The notes: generated by a model not told the origin, from the letters alone. Numbered from the stretch's first letter, positions 1 through 7,617 are shown. The stretch is DNA of 28,762 bases from an uncultured Blautia sp. (GCA_900542045.1 UQMI01000042.1:1-28762); one strand, 5' to 3'. Numbers and translations are program-made.

Positions 1-17
1 TCTGAAAAAAAAGAGAA

Positions 18-55
18 AAAAATAAAAATGTTTCACGTGAAACATTTTTATTTTT
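18..55. other. parS: parS centromere site inside a 38-bp perfect palindrome
   Basis: Positions 29-44 read TGTTTCACGTGAAACA, the canonical 16-bp parS site bound by ParB/Spo0J. The symmetry extends without mismatch from 18 to 55, through A/T-rich arms. ParB nucleates here and loads as a CTP-dependent clamp, and ParA then segregates the origin region. The site lies about 80 bp upstream of parA, as expected near oriC. The A-rich left arm and T-rich right arm would also let a transcript arriving from the left fold into a terminator-like hairpin ending in U's. That second role is inference. Confidence 0.95.
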
Positions 56-85
56 GTAGATATCAGAAATGAAAAGTGCTATAAT
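54..85 (+). promoter_or_regulatory. Probable parA promoter (extended -10)
   Basis: TATAAT at 80-85 is preceded by TG at 77-78, giving an extended -10 (TGC-TATAAT). The -35 region around 54-60 is weak. The -35 region abuts the parS palindrome, so ParB bound or spreading from parS could affect this promoter. That effect is inferred. Confidence 0.6.
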
Positions 86-137
86 GAACACAAGTATATA
101 AAAGCTAGAATTATACCAGCGTGAAGGAGGAATCACT

Positions 138-917
138 TTGGGTAGAGTAATCGCAGTTGCAAATCAGAAAGGTGGAGTTGGTAAATCGACAACCGCTATC
201 AATTTATCGGCGTGTCTGGCTGAAATGGGAAAAAGAGTATTGACCATTGACATTGATCCGCAGGGAAATACCACCAGTGGCTTGGGTGTTGATAAGAATG
301 AAGCAAATCCCACATTGTATGAATTGCTTCTGGGAGAAAATGATATTAGTGAATGTATCATTCGGGAGGTTTTTGAAAATGTGTCTTTGATTCCTTCAAA
401 TGTAAATTTAGCTGGTGCGGAAATTGAATTGTTGAATATTGAAAACAGAGAATATATACTTAGAAATCAAGTAGATAAAATACGATCAGATTTTGACTAT
501 ATTATTATGGATTGTCCGCCTTCTTTAAATATTTTAACAGTTAATGCTATGACGACTGCTAATTCCATTATTGTGCCAATCCAATGTGAGTATTATGCAT
601 TGGAAGGTCTGACACAGTTGATACATACAATAGAAATGGTAAAAAGTCGGCTGAATCCGGAATTAATTATAGAAGGTGTTGTTTTCACTATGTATGATGC
701 CAGAACCAATCTGTCTCTGGAAGTAGTGGAAAATGTAAAAGAAAATTTAGATCAGAATATATACAAGACCATTATTCCACGTAATGTGAGACTTGCAGAA
801 GCTCCCAGTTATGGAATGCCAATCAATCTTTATGATTCAAAATCCACGGGGGCAGAAAGCTATCGTTTGTTAGCAGAAGAAGTAGTGAACAGGGAGGATA
901 ATACAAGTGGCAATTAG
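138..917 (+). CDS. parA: ParA/Soj chromosome-partitioning ATPase
   Basis: This 259-residue protein is a ParA/Soj ATPase that drives segregation of the origin region and, in Firmicutes, also influences DnaA-dependent initiation. The deviant Walker A motif KGGVGKST occupies residues 11-18, a Walker A' region with DIDPQGN lies at 38-44, and Walker B has D125 in IIMDCPP. Length fits the chromosomal Soj class, which lacks the long N-terminal extension of some plasmid ParA proteins. The start is TTG at 138, chosen because AAGGAGG at 124-130 is seven bases upstream and the Walker motif begins at the usual distance. A rare start codon behind a near-perfect ribosome binding site may hold expression down. 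It overlaps parB by 11 bp, indicating translational coupling. Confidence 0.97.
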   Translation: MGRVIAVANQKGGVGKSTTAINLSACLAEMGKRVLTIDIDPQGNTTSGLGVDKNEANPTLYELLLGENDISECIIREVFENVSLIPSNVNLAGAEIELLNIENREYILRNQVDKIRSDFDYIIMDCPPSLNILTVNAMTTANSIIVPIQCEYYALEGLTQLIHTIEMVKSRLNPELIIEGVVFTMYDARTNLSLEVVENVKENLDQNIYKTIIPRNVRLAEAPSYGMPINLYDSKSTGAESYRLLAEEVVNREDNTSGN

Positions 918-1845
918 AAAATCAGGTCTTGGAAAAGGATTAGATTCTCTGATTCCGCCTTCCAAGTCCGTGAATAAGAGCGGAGAAAAAGTAAAAGAGG
1001 AACAGCCTGTATCACAGGAAACAGCAAAGAAAAGTGAAAAGAAACCGGATGCGGAATCTGGAGAATTAAAATTGAAAATTTCTCTGGTGGAACCTAACAG
1101 AGAACAGCCCAGGAAACAATTTGATGAAGATTCCCTGGTAGAACTTTCAGAGTCCATAAAGCAGTACGGAATATTGCAGCCACTCATAGTGTCCAATAAA
1201 GGGGATTATTATGAGATCATAGCCGGTGAAAGACGGTGGAGAGCTGCAAAACTGGCCGGTTTGAAAGAAGTTCCGGTAATTATAAAAGAATATAATGACA
1301 GAGAAGTGGTGGAAATATCTTTGATCGAGAATATTCAGAGAGAAAACCTGAACCCGATCGAAGAAGCGCAGGCTTACAAAAGACTGATGGATGAATTTCA
1401 TCTGAAACAGGATGAAATAGCAGAAAGAGTGTCAAAAAGCAGAACTGCTGTTACCAATTCCATGCGTCTTCTGAAATTGGCACCAAAAGTGCAGGAAATG
1501 CTGGTGGATGAGATGCTGTCAGCGGGACATGCCCGTACAATTCTGGGAATTGAAGATCCGGATATGCAGATTCTGGTGGCAAACCGTGTGTTCGATGAAA
1601 AATTAAGTGTAAGAGAGACAGAAAAGCTGGTGAAGGCAATGCTGAATCCAAAGCAGAAGAAAGAACCTGTTCCCTCTACCGCAGAAGATACGGCATATGA
1701 GCAGTTGGAAGAAAAATTGAAAGGATGGCTGGGAACGAAAGTATCTATAGCCAGGAAGAAAAATAATAAGGGGAAAATAGAAATAGAATATTATTCGCAG
1801 GAGGAATTGGAAAGACTGATAGATCTGCTGGGTTCAATTAGCTGA
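907..1845 (+). CDS. parB: ParB/Spo0J centromere-binding CTPase
   Basis: This 312-residue protein binds parS and forms the partition complex. The N-terminal GLGKGLDSLI (residues 7-16) is the ParA-stimulating tail typical of chromosomal ParB. A charged linker covers about residues 20-55. The ParB/Srx-type CTP-binding domain carries NREQPRKQF (64-72) and the hallmark GERRWR (107-112). ENIQRENLNP near 136-145 leads into the helix-turn-helix region, and a basic C-terminal segment serves dimerization. The start is GTG at 907 with GGGAGG at 892-897. The overlap with parA and the parS site just upstream make a complete parABS locus. Confidence 0.97.
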   Translation: MAIRKSGLGKGLDSLIPPSKSVNKSGEKVKEEQPVSQETAKKSEKKPDAESGELKLKISLVEPNREQPRKQFDEDSLVELSESIKQYGILQPLIVSNKGDYYEIIAGERRWRAAKLAGLKEVPVIIKEYNDREVVEISLIENIQRENLNPIEEAQAYKRLMDEFHLKQDEIAERVSKSRTAVTNSMRLLKLAPKVQEMLVDEMLSAGHARTILGIEDPDMQILVANRVFDEKLSVRETEKLVKAMLNPKQKKEPVPSTAEDTAYEQLEEKLKGWLGTKVSIARKKNNKGKIEIEYYSQEELERLIDLLGSIS

Positions 1846-1861
1846 GAGGGAGTAAATATTC

Positions 1862-2437
1862 ATGGGTGAATTTTTTACAAATCTGGGATTGGCGCCGGCT
1901 CTGATTATTCTGATCATGCTCGTACTGATTGTTGTTCTTTTATTCAGTACATTCAGTACAAACATGAGACTGAGCCGGCTGGAACGAAAATATAAGATGT
2001 TTATGAAGGGAAAAGATGGACAATCTCTGGAAAAAGAATTTGTCCGGAAGTTCGCCACAATTGACAAGTTAAGTGAATCGGATGTATTACATAGTTCCGA
2101 TATCCATATATTAAAAAAAGGCTTCGAACATATTTTCAGTAAATATGGAGTGGAAAAATACGATGCTTTTGATGATGTGGGAGGAAAATTAAGTTTTGCA
2201 CTGGCACTTTTGGATAAGAATAATACTGGACTTATTCTGAATGCCGTACACAGCAGAGATAATTGCTTCCTTTATCTGAAGGAGATCGTAAAAGGCGAGT
2301 CTTATGTAATGCTGAGTCAGGAAGAAGTGGAGGCTTTAAGAAAAGCTGTGAATTCCAGTATTGCAGAGGAAGCAGCACAATTGCAGGAAGAAATCGCACT
2401 GGCAGAGTCCATGAATCGAAGAAGAAAAAAACAGTAA
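1862..2437 (+). CDS. DUF4446 family membrane-anchored protein
   Basis: This 191-residue protein has an N-terminal hydrophobic helix (about residues 8-32, rich in L, I and V), then a charged, probably coiled-coil and cytoplasmic region. The layout and the position between parB and serS match the DUF4446 family of Clostridia, whose function is unknown. The ATG at 1862 follows a GAGAGGGAG ribosome binding site and lies 16 bp after parB, so co-transcription with parAB is likely. The C-terminus is Glu/Lys/Arg-rich. A role linked to partitioning or the membrane is suggested only by the conserved neighbourhood. Confidence 0.85.
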   Translation: MGEFFTNLGLAPALIILIMLVLIVVLLFSTFSTNMRLSRLERKYKMFMKGKDGQSLEKEFVRKFATIDKLSESDVLHSSDIHILKKGFEHIFSKYGVEKYDAFDDVGGKLSFALALLDKNNTGLILNAVHSRDNCFLYLKEIVKGESYVMLSQEEVEALRKAVNSSIAEEAAQLQEEIALAESMNRRRKKQ

Positions 2438-2453
2438 ATACAGGAGGAAGACC

Positions 2454-3743
2454 ATGTTAGATATAAAGTTTGTGAGAGAAAACCCGGAAATCGTAAAACA
2501 GAATATTAAAAATAAATTTCAGGACAGCAAACTGCCATTAGTGGATCAGGTACTGGAACTGGATCAGGAAAATCGGAATATCAAGCAGGAAGTAGAAGCT
2601 CTGCGGGCAGAAAGAAATAAAATTTCCAAGCAGATCGGTGCTCTGATGGGGCAGGGCAAAAAGGAAGAGGCAGAAGCTGTCAAACAGCAGGTAGCAGCTT
2701 CCGGAAGCCGCATTGAAGAGCTTTCTGCACGGGAAAAAGAAGTGGAAGAAAAATTAAAAGAAATCATGATGGTAATTCCCAATATTATTGATCCTTCTGT
2801 ACCTATTGGAAAAGATGACAGTGAAAATGTAGAAGTAGAAAAGTTTGGAGAACCAGTGGTACCGGATTTTGAAATCCCTTACCATACAGATATTATGGAA
2901 AGCTTTGACGGCATCGACCTGGACAGTGCAAGAAGAGTGGCTGGAAATGGCTTTTATTATCTGATGGGGGATATTGCCAGACTTCACTCTGCAGTACTTT
3001 CCTATGCAAGAGATTTTATGATCAACCGGGGCTTTACCTATTGTGTGCCGCCGTTTATGATCCGCAGCAATGTGGTAACAGGTGTTATGAGCTTTGCGGA
3101 AATGGATGCCATGATGTATAAGATCGAAGGGGAAGATCTGTATCTGATCGGAACCAGCGAGCATTCCATGATCGGAAAGTTTATCGATACAATCATTCCG
3201 GAAGAAAAACTGCCGCAGACTCTGACCAGCTATTCTCCCTGCTTCCGAAAGGAAAAAGGCGCCCATGGTCTGGAGGAGAGAGGCGTTTACCGTATCCATC
3301 AGTTTGAAAAACAGGAAATGATCGTAGTCTGCAAACCGGAAGAAAGCCCCATGTGGTTTGATAAATTATGGCAGAATACAGTGGATCTGTTCCGCTCTCT
3401 GGATATTCCGGTGCGGACTCTGGAGTGCTGCTCCGGCGATCTGGCGGATCTGAAGGTAAAATCTGTGGATGTGGAGGCATGGTCTCCGAGACAGAAAAAA
3501 TATTTTGAAGTAGGCAGCTGCTCCAATCTTGGAGATGCCCAGGCCAGAAGATTGAAGATTCGTGTTAATGGCGCGGACGGTAAAAAATATCTGGCGCATA
3601 CATTAAATAATACCGTAGCAGCGCCGCCGAGAATGCTGATCGCATTTTTGGAAAATAATTTGAATGCAGATGGCTCTGTAAATGTTCCCAAGGCGCTGCA
3701 GCCATATATGGGCGGAACTACAAAGCTGATTCCAAAAAAATAA
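2454..3743 (+). CDS. serS: Seryl-tRNA synthetase
   Basis: This 429-residue class II synthetase charges tRNA-Ser (and tRNA-Sec where present). Residues about 30-110 form the long antiparallel coiled coil that contacts the tRNA variable arm. The catalytic domain carries a substrate loop GTSEHSMIG, a motif 2 region around SYSPCFRKEKGAHG, and a motif 3 region APPRMLIAFLEN with its arginine. The usual bacterial forms are close to PTAEVPLTN for the loop and GRTLVAILEN for motif 3, so this is a divergent subtype. It resembles archaeal/eukaryotic enzymes in the TSEH stretch and, from memory, is common in Lachnospiraceae. The ATG at 2454 has AGGAGG about seven bases upstream. It follows DUF4446 by 16 bp, in the same direction as parAB. 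Confidence 0.96.
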   Translation: MLDIKFVRENPEIVKQNIKNKFQDSKLPLVDQVLELDQENRNIKQEVEALRAERNKISKQIGALMGQGKKEEAEAVKQQVAASGSRIEELSAREKEVEEKLKEIMMVIPNIIDPSVPIGKDDSENVEVEKFGEPVVPDFEIPYHTDIMESFDGIDLDSARRVAGNGFYYLMGDIARLHSAVLSYARDFMINRGFTYCVPPFMIRSNVVTGVMSFAEMDAMMYKIEGEDLYLIGTSEHSMIGKFIDTIIPEEKLPQTLTSYSPCFRKEKGAHGLEERGVYRIHQFEKQEMIVVCKPEESPMWFDKLWQNTVDLFRSLDIPVRTLECCSGDLADLKVKSVDVEAWSPRQKKYFEVGSCSNLGDAQARRLKIRVNGADGKKYLAHTLNNTVAAPPRMLIAFLENNLNADGSVNVPKALQPYMGGTTKLIPKK

Positions 3744-3764
3744 AGACATCGAGGAGGTATTCCT

Positions 3765-4637
3765 GTGCACAGCTATTTACGTTCCATCGGATTTTCCAGT
3801 TTAAGCAAGGCAGAATTGAAAAAAATTCTCGATGATGTAGTGCTACACTACGATGAAAAAATGGTTGTAGAATCCCATCCGGATCATTTATTCGCAGAAT
3901 TTTCCAGAAATTATGGATGTGACTGTGGAATAACTGTATGTGGGGAATACGATGAAAATCAAGAGTTTCAAATGGAATATTACTATCCTTTTTTCCGGGG
4001 AACCGGGATTACCACCCAGGAAAAGGTAGTGGTAGAACAGCATTCTGATAAAGAATCTTTCGCCGGTGCCTGTGATGATGTGCGGATAGGAGTCACGCTG
4101 ATCTTCTATCTTCAGCAGGCAGCCGAATATCTGAATGCTTCTTATAAAGGGCTTATGGAAACGAAAGGTCATCCTGTCACGCTGTCCGGTCTTGCAAGGG
4201 AGGGAGTGATCCTGCTTCCCATCAAGAAGGATCAGGATCAGGTAAAGGCAGATGCAGAAATTTCCACAGCCAGAAACCGTCTGATCGCTGCCGCTAGAAA
4301 TGGTGACGAAGAGGCCATGGAGAGCCTGACGATGGAAGACATCGATATGTATACCATGGTTTCAAAGAGAATTCAGAGTGAAGATGTACTTTCCATTGTG
4401 GATTCCTATTTTATGCCCTATGGCATGGAATGCGATCAGTACAATGTAATGGGAGAAATCATAGATTTCTTTCAGTTCCCCAATATTATCAGCGGGGAAA
4501 AAATATATCAGCTTACCATTGTAAGCAACGATATGCAGTTTGATATTTGCATTAATGCAAAAGATTTGACCGGAGAACCGGCGGTTGGACGCAGGTTCAA
4601 GGGAATCATCTGGCTGCAGGGACAGCTGCATTTCTAA
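3765..4637 (+). CDS. DUF3881-like protein of unknown function
   Basis: This 290-residue acidic soluble protein has no signal peptide or membrane segment that I can see. Length, sequence character and position after serS fit DUF3881, a family I associate with Lachnospiraceae; the assignment is from memory. The start is GTG at 3765 with GAGGAGGT at 3751-3758 and a 21-bp gap after serS, so it is probably in the same transcript. Residues about 170-200 (DAEISTARNRLIAAARNGDEEAMESL region) look helical, with a basic-acidic pattern. No catalytic motif is recognised. The same reading frame continues after the stop with a protein-like 34-codon stretch (see 4656-4757). Confidence 0.8.
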   Translation: MHSYLRSIGFSSLSKAELKKILDDVVLHYDEKMVVESHPDHLFAEFSRNYGCDCGITVCGEYDENQEFQMEYYYPFFRGTGITTQEKVVVEQHSDKESFAGACDDVRIGVTLIFYLQQAAEYLNASYKGLMETKGHPVTLSGLAREGVILLPIKKDQDQVKADAEISTARNRLIAAARNGDEEAMESLTMEDIDMYTMVSKRIQSEDVLSIVDSYFMPYGMECDQYNVMGEIIDFFQFPNIISGEKIYQLTIVSNDMQFDICINAKDLTGEPAVGRRFKGIIWLQGQLHF

Positions 4638-4655
4638 ATGGGAATGCATGGATAA

Positions 4656-4757
4656 ATTCGATCAGGATTCGTGTACTTGGATGTTCAGGCGGATAGGATT
4701 GAAATATTGGATTACAAAATGGGAGAACCCGGTTTGCGGGAACTTCTGTTACGGTTA
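4656..4757 (+). pseudogene. Possible 34-codon coding relic, no start codon
   Basis: This open stretch is bounded by TAA at 4653-4655 and TAG-TGA at 4758-4763. It is in frame with the preceding DUF3881 gene, two stop codons downstream. Its translation is protein-like (contains VYLDVQADRIEILDYKMGEP, then GLRELLLRL) with alternating hydrophobic and charged residues. It has no ATG; a GTG at 4671 could start a 29-residue peptide but lacks a ribosome binding site. It may be the C-terminal remnant of a lost gene. I do not recognise the family. Confidence 0.3.
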
Positions 4758-4875
4758 TAGTGATAACCTGGAATCATTCTATTTCTTTTTGGGTCGGCCT
4801 GCCGCCTGGCAAAAAGTACTGGAAACTTTCAGAAAGTTATAGTAATATAATGACATGTCCCTGCAGCTTTATGAA

Positions 4876-4920
4876 ACAAAGGCCGCCGATCTGAAAGGCG
4901 CCTTTGTGAAAATCTTTTTT
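4876..4920 (+). terminator. Probable terminator of the parA-DUF3881 transcript
   Basis: Arms ACAAAGG (4876-4882) and CGCC (4884-4887) pair with GGCG and CCTTTGT (4897-4907), giving 11 base pairs with one bulged C and a 9-base loop. Six T's follow at 4915-4920 after a 7-base gap, so the tail is not immediately adjacent to the stem. Confidence 0.5.
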
Positions 4921-4989
4921 CGATAGAGATTTTCCGGTCCGGAGAGAGAATTCTGATGAAACTTCTGAAAAATGGATTGGAAGAATGAA

Positions 4990-5018
4990 TTGACAAAAGC
5001 AAGGTTAACAGGTACAAT
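4990..5018 (+). promoter_or_regulatory. Promoter of tRNA-Arg
   Basis: TTGACA at 4990-4995 and TACAAT at 5013-5018 are separated by exactly 17 bp, about 50 bp upstream of the mature tRNA. Confidence 0.85.
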
Positions 5019-5067
5019 AGAATAGCTTGTGAAGTGCCTGGATCCTGGTACTTGAAAAAATGAATAG

Positions 5068-5139
5068 GTCCCCTTAGTTTAACGGATAAAACAAGCGCCT
5101 CCTAAGCGCTAGCTGTGGGTTCGATTCCCGCAGGGGACG
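5068..5139 (+). tRNA. tRNA-Arg (anticodon CCT)
   Basis: The cloverleaf is complete. The acceptor stem GTCCCCT (5068-5074) pairs with AGGGGAC (5132-5138), followed by discriminator G at 5139. The anticodon stem AGCGC/GCGCT (5094-5098/5106-5110) encloses loop CTCCTAA with anticodon CCT at 5101-5103, reading AGG. The T arm is GTGGG-TTCGATT-CCCGC. The 3' CCA is not encoded. It is flanked by its own consensus promoter and terminator, so it is a monocistronic tRNA gene. Confidence 0.95.
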
Positions 5140-5150
5140 GTGGTAGTTGG

Positions 5151-5205
5151 AAAGTGGTTCATGACCGGCGGTAAAATGCAGGTTGATGGACCACTTTTCT
5201 CTTTT
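5151..5205 (+). terminator. Terminator downstream of tRNA-Arg
   Basis: AAAGTGGTTCAT (5151-5162) pairs with ATGGACCACTTT (5186-5197) over 12 bp including one G-U pair, with a 23-base loop, followed by a T-rich tail (TCTCTTTT). Confidence 0.7.
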
Positions 5206-5245
5206 GCTTCTGCCGATGGAGAAGCAGGAAGGAGAAGGATAAGAT

Positions 5246-5785
5246 ATGGGACATTTTTATTATGTCAGACATGGACAGACAATATGGAATGTGGAAAATA
5301 AAATCTGCGGAGCAACGGATATTGCTCTGACAGAATACGGTCATCAGCAGGCCATTGATACAGGAAAGAAGATGCTCCAGGAAGGGATCAAAGCAGATGA
5401 GATCCTGTATTCCCCGTTAATTCGGGCAGCGGATACAGCCAGACATATTTCTGAAATAACCGGGATTCCCATGCGTGCGGAACCCAGACTGACGGAGCAG
5501 AATTTCGGAAAATGGGAGTCGATACCCAGAGACGGAGCAGATTTCAGGAAAGCGAAAGAGTTTTTCGCATGCAGCCATGAGGGAGGAGAATCAACGCTGC
5601 GTCTGGCCCAGAGAATCTATAATCTGCTGGATGATATAAAGGCAGAATCAGAAAATAAAACGTATATCCTGGTGGCGCATAATGGGATTGCCAGAGTGGT
5701 GCAGTCTTATTTTACAGATATGACAAATGAAGAATATGCGGCTTTTGGAATAAAAAACTGCGCCATTGTGCGGTACGATTTTTGA
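5246..5785 (+). CDS. Histidine phosphatase (phosphoglycerate mutase superfamily)
   Basis: This 179-residue protein is a branch-1 histidine phosphatase. It has the RHGQT motif at residues 8-12 (catalytic H9), a second arginine at R60, acid/base Glu at E84 (LTEQNFGKWE), and a second catalytic histidine at H145 (LVAHNGIA). Length and motifs fit small-molecule phosphatases of the CobC/PhoE/GpmB type rather than true phosphoglycerate mutase. The substrate cannot be read from the sequence. The ATG at 5246 has GGAAGGAGAAGG upstream. It is followed 22 bp later by a P-loop kinase, probably in one transcript. Confidence 0.9.
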   Translation: MGHFYYVRHGQTIWNVENKICGATDIALTEYGHQQAIDTGKKMLQEGIKADEILYSPLIRAADTARHISEITGIPMRAEPRLTEQNFGKWESIPRDGADFRKAKEFFACSHEGGESTLRLAQRIYNLLDDIKAESENKTYILVAHNGIARVVQSYFTDMTNEEYAAFGIKNCAIVRYDF

Positions 5786-5807
5786 AAACAGGCTGGGAGG
5801 AAAATCC

Positions 5808-6323
5808 ATGATTGTTTTGATAACAGGAGCATCACATACGGGAAAAACACTGCTGGCCCAGAGACTGCTGGAAAAATATCATTTTCCCTATCTCTCCATG
5901 GATCATCTGAAAATGGGGCTGATCCGCAGTGGGAATACTACGCTGACTCCTTTTAGTGAAGACAGGGAGCTGACGGAGTATCTGTGGCCTATCATAAGAG
6001 AAATCATAAAAACAGCCATTGAAAACGGCCAGAATCTGATCGTGGAGGGATGCTATATTCCTTACGACTGGAAGGAAAATCTGGAAAAGAAATATCTGGA
6101 TGAGATAAAGTATATCTGTCTGGTCATGAGCAGGGATTATATTCAGGAGCATTTTGATGAAATTCGGAAGTTTGCTAATGTTATTGAACAGCGTCTGAAT
6201 GATGAGGCATGCACATTGGAAAATGTACTGGCGGATAATGAAAATGTGCAGAAGCTCTGTGAGGAGCATCAGCTGAAATATATTTTGATTGAGGATGCTT
6301 ATGAAGTCCCTGCAGAGCTGTGA
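5808..6323 (+). CDS. P-loop kinase of the AAA_33/2-phosphoglycerate-kinase-like type
   Basis: This protein of about 171 residues opens with a beta strand and Walker A motif (LITGASHTGKT), the layout of small nucleotide-dependent kinases. The lid-like helical C-terminal half and a central acidic segment (LIVEGCYIP) suggest a small-molecule or nucleoside kinase; the substrate is unknown. I place the start at ATG 5808 because GGGAGG at 5795-5800 is seven bases upstream. A longer frame from 5766 would add residues that overlap the phosphatase and push the Walker motif too far in. Pairing with the upstream phosphatase suggests shared metabolism. Confidence 0.8.
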   Translation: MIVLITGASHTGKTLLAQRLLEKYHFPYLSMDHLKMGLIRSGNTTLTPFSEDRELTEYLWPIIREIIKTAIENGQNLIVEGCYIPYDWKENLEKKYLDEIKYICLVMSRDYIQEHFDEIRKFANVIEQRLNDEACTLENVLADNENVQKLCEEHQLKYILIEDAYEVPAEL

Positions 6324-6402
6324 AACAGATTGACACAGAACGACAAAAAGCGAATGAAATATGTCATTCTGAGAAGGAAAATGACTGGCAGAGGAGAAAA
6401 AA

Positions 6403-6684
6403 ATGAAAGATAAAATGGGGATGCCGCATCAGACGGATCTGCTGGAACGGAAAATTTATTCGGTAATCTGCAGTCACGACGGCCTGAAAGCAAAGGAAAT
6501 CGGAAGATTGGCGGGAACGGACAGGAAGACGGTCAATCAATATCTGTACAAGGCTCCATTTATGCGGGAACTCTGCTGCCGGTGTGTTCCGGAGGCATGC
6601 GGTTTAATCTGTTTGATGAGTATCTGGGATTTCTGCAGGAGTAGGAGGAAGAGAAGAAGGCTGTCAGACAGCATGACAGGATAA
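6403..6684 (+). CDS. Small HTH-domain protein, possibly frameshifted at its 3' end
   Basis: The ATG at 6403 has GAGGAG at 6391-6396. Residues about 12-55 form a winged-helix-like DNA-binding region (AKEIGRLAGTDRKTVNQYLY, then KAPFMREL). After about residue 57 the frame becomes Cys/Arg-rich and unlike a folded domain, ending at 6684. Another frame across the same DNA encodes a more protein-like tail (GGMRFNLFDEYLGFLQE) ending at 6644. Either the tail is genuine or a frameshift has damaged the gene. The role is unknown; the HTH suggests DNA binding. Confidence 0.5.
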   Translation: MKDKMGMPHQTDLLERKIYSVICSHDGLKAKEIGRLAGTDRKTVNQYLYKAPFMRELCCRCVPEACGLICLMSIWDFCRSRRKRRRLSDSMTG

Positions 6685-6719
6685 TGAAAAATAATAGACA
6701 AGATTAAAAGAAAGGAAAT

Positions 6720-7214
6720 GTGGTGTTTGACCTCTATAAATACCATACAGGAAAAGAAATGAGAAGGATCAGAATTGTAAAAAAGAATGATACGTATAGT
6801 TCCGAATATGAAGTGGGAAATATTTTTGAAGTCACGGGTACCTGGTATGGCGGCGTTCATATTACCGGCAAATCCGGTGTACCGGTATCTCTGGATCAGG
6901 AAGAGTATGTGGAACTGGATACAGAGCCGAAAGAGACGGAGAAAGACACACCTGAACAGAGCCGGATTCAGGTGGGAGATATCGTGAAGCATTTTAAAAG
7001 GGAATGGGTATCTGCAGATACTTCCGAATATCTGTACAAGGTGCTGGCTGTTGCCTGGCATACGGAAACCGGGGAAAAACTGGTGATCTATCAGGGGCTG
7101 TATGCGCCGTTTAAAATTTCGGCCCGGCCTTATGAGATGTTCATGAGTGAAGTAGATAAAGAAAAATACCCGGACATTCAGCAGAAGTATCGCTTTGAGA
7201 AAGTACAGGTATGA
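6720..7214 (+). CDS. DUF1653-domain protein
   Basis: This protein of up to 164 residues has a C-terminal DUF1653-like domain. Residues about 85-160 run [12 protein letters not shown], then [19 protein letters not shown], then [19 protein letters not shown], matching the family's pattern of a short beta-rich domain. The N-terminal half is another beta-rich segment that I do not recognise. Start choice is uncertain: GTG 6720 or GTG 6723 follow AAAGGAA at 6711-6717, while an internal ATG at 6759 also has AGGAAAAG upstream and would remove 13 residues. The function of DUF1653 is unknown. A 6-bp gap to the next gene suggests co-transcription. Confidence 0.75.
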   Translation: MVFDLYKYHTGKEMRRIRIVKKNDTYSSEYEVGNIFEVTGTWYGGVHITGKSGVPVSLDQEEYVELDTEPKETEKDTPEQSRIQVGDIVKHFKREWVSADTSEYLYKVLAVAWHTETGEKLVIYQGLYAPFKISARPYEMFMSEVDKEKYPDIQQKYRFEKVQV

Positions 7215-7220
7215 AAACGT

Positions 7221-7493
7221 ATGGCTATGGAGAGAACAGAAGAACTGTATCAGCTTTTGCTGAGCAAGGGCTATCCAAAGGAGTTTTGTGCAGAAATCGC
7301 ATATAAGCATATGAATACAGATTATACGGCTACCCGGATGCTGGGATATCTGTATCGGGTGACAGATCCCAGGATCGAGGATCTGGTGGATGAGATGCTG
7401 GCTATTTTAAGTGACAGAGAGCAGATTATCCAGAAAAAAGAAATGGAGCATGCTCAGTCTGTGATCAATGATATTTATCGGAATGGGCTGTGA
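7221..7493 (+). CDS. Hypothetical 90-residue protein
   Basis: This small acidic, mostly helical protein begins six bases after the DUF1653 gene and is read in the same direction. The ribosome binding site is weak, and a second ATG at 7227 is equally possible. A terminator directly follows (7509-7534), which supports it as the last gene of the run. Codon pattern and amino-acid composition look normal. No family is recognised. A helical pattern with YxxLLSKGYPKEF and MLGYLY may form a small helical bundle. Confidence 0.7.
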   Translation: MAMERTEELYQLLLSKGYPKEFCAEIAYKHMNTDYTATRMLGYLYRVTDPRIEDLVDEMLAILSDREQIIQKKEMEHAQSVINDIYRNGL

Positions 7494-7508
7494 GAGTTTG
7501 GAGAAGGG

Positions 7509-7534
7509 CCGGAATTTCTGTTTAGGAATTCCGG
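7509..7534 (+). terminator. Stem-loop terminator after the small-gene run
   Basis: CCGGAATTTC (7509-7518) pairs with GGAATTCCGG (7525-7534) over 10 bp around a TGTTTA loop. The following sequence is only moderately T-rich (GTCTGCTTTATTATT). Confidence 0.55.
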
Positions 7535-7588
7535 GTCTGCTTTATTATTCGGATAATTTTAGACAGCAAAAAAATGAGGCGTTTTTGA

Positions 7589-7617
7589 TTGACAATAGAG
7601 AAGCATGGTATTACTAT
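7589..7617 (+). promoter_or_regulatory. Promoter of the sdpR-sdpI operon
   Basis: TTGACA at 7589-7594 and TACTAT at 7612-7617 have a 17-bp spacer. The predicted transcription start falls inside the inverted repeat at 7621-7645. Confidence 0.8.

Larger units (their letters stand above)
4638..5067. other. Gene-poor interval before the tRNA
   Basis: These 430 bases hold no convincing intact gene. They contain a possible coding relic (4656-4757), a probable terminator (4876-4920) and the tRNA promoter (4990-5018). A forward frame from 4648 to 4842 encodes a Trp- and Cys-rich 64-residue peptide, but it lacks a ribosome binding site and resembles nothing I know. Confidence 0.6.

Noticed and set aside
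4585..4842. Plus-strand 85-codon frame overlapping the end of the DUF3881 gene
   Set aside because: It overlaps a real gene out of frame, has no ribosome binding site at 4585 or 4648, and its Trp/Cys-rich composition is not convincing.
4640..4870. Possible structured RNA such as 6S, SRP or RNase P RNA before the tRNA
   Set aside because: None of the conserved cores of these RNAs is present; only short local hairpins are seen.
6330..6358. Promoter starting with TTGACA at 6330
   Set aside because: No acceptable -10 box lies 16-19 bp downstream.
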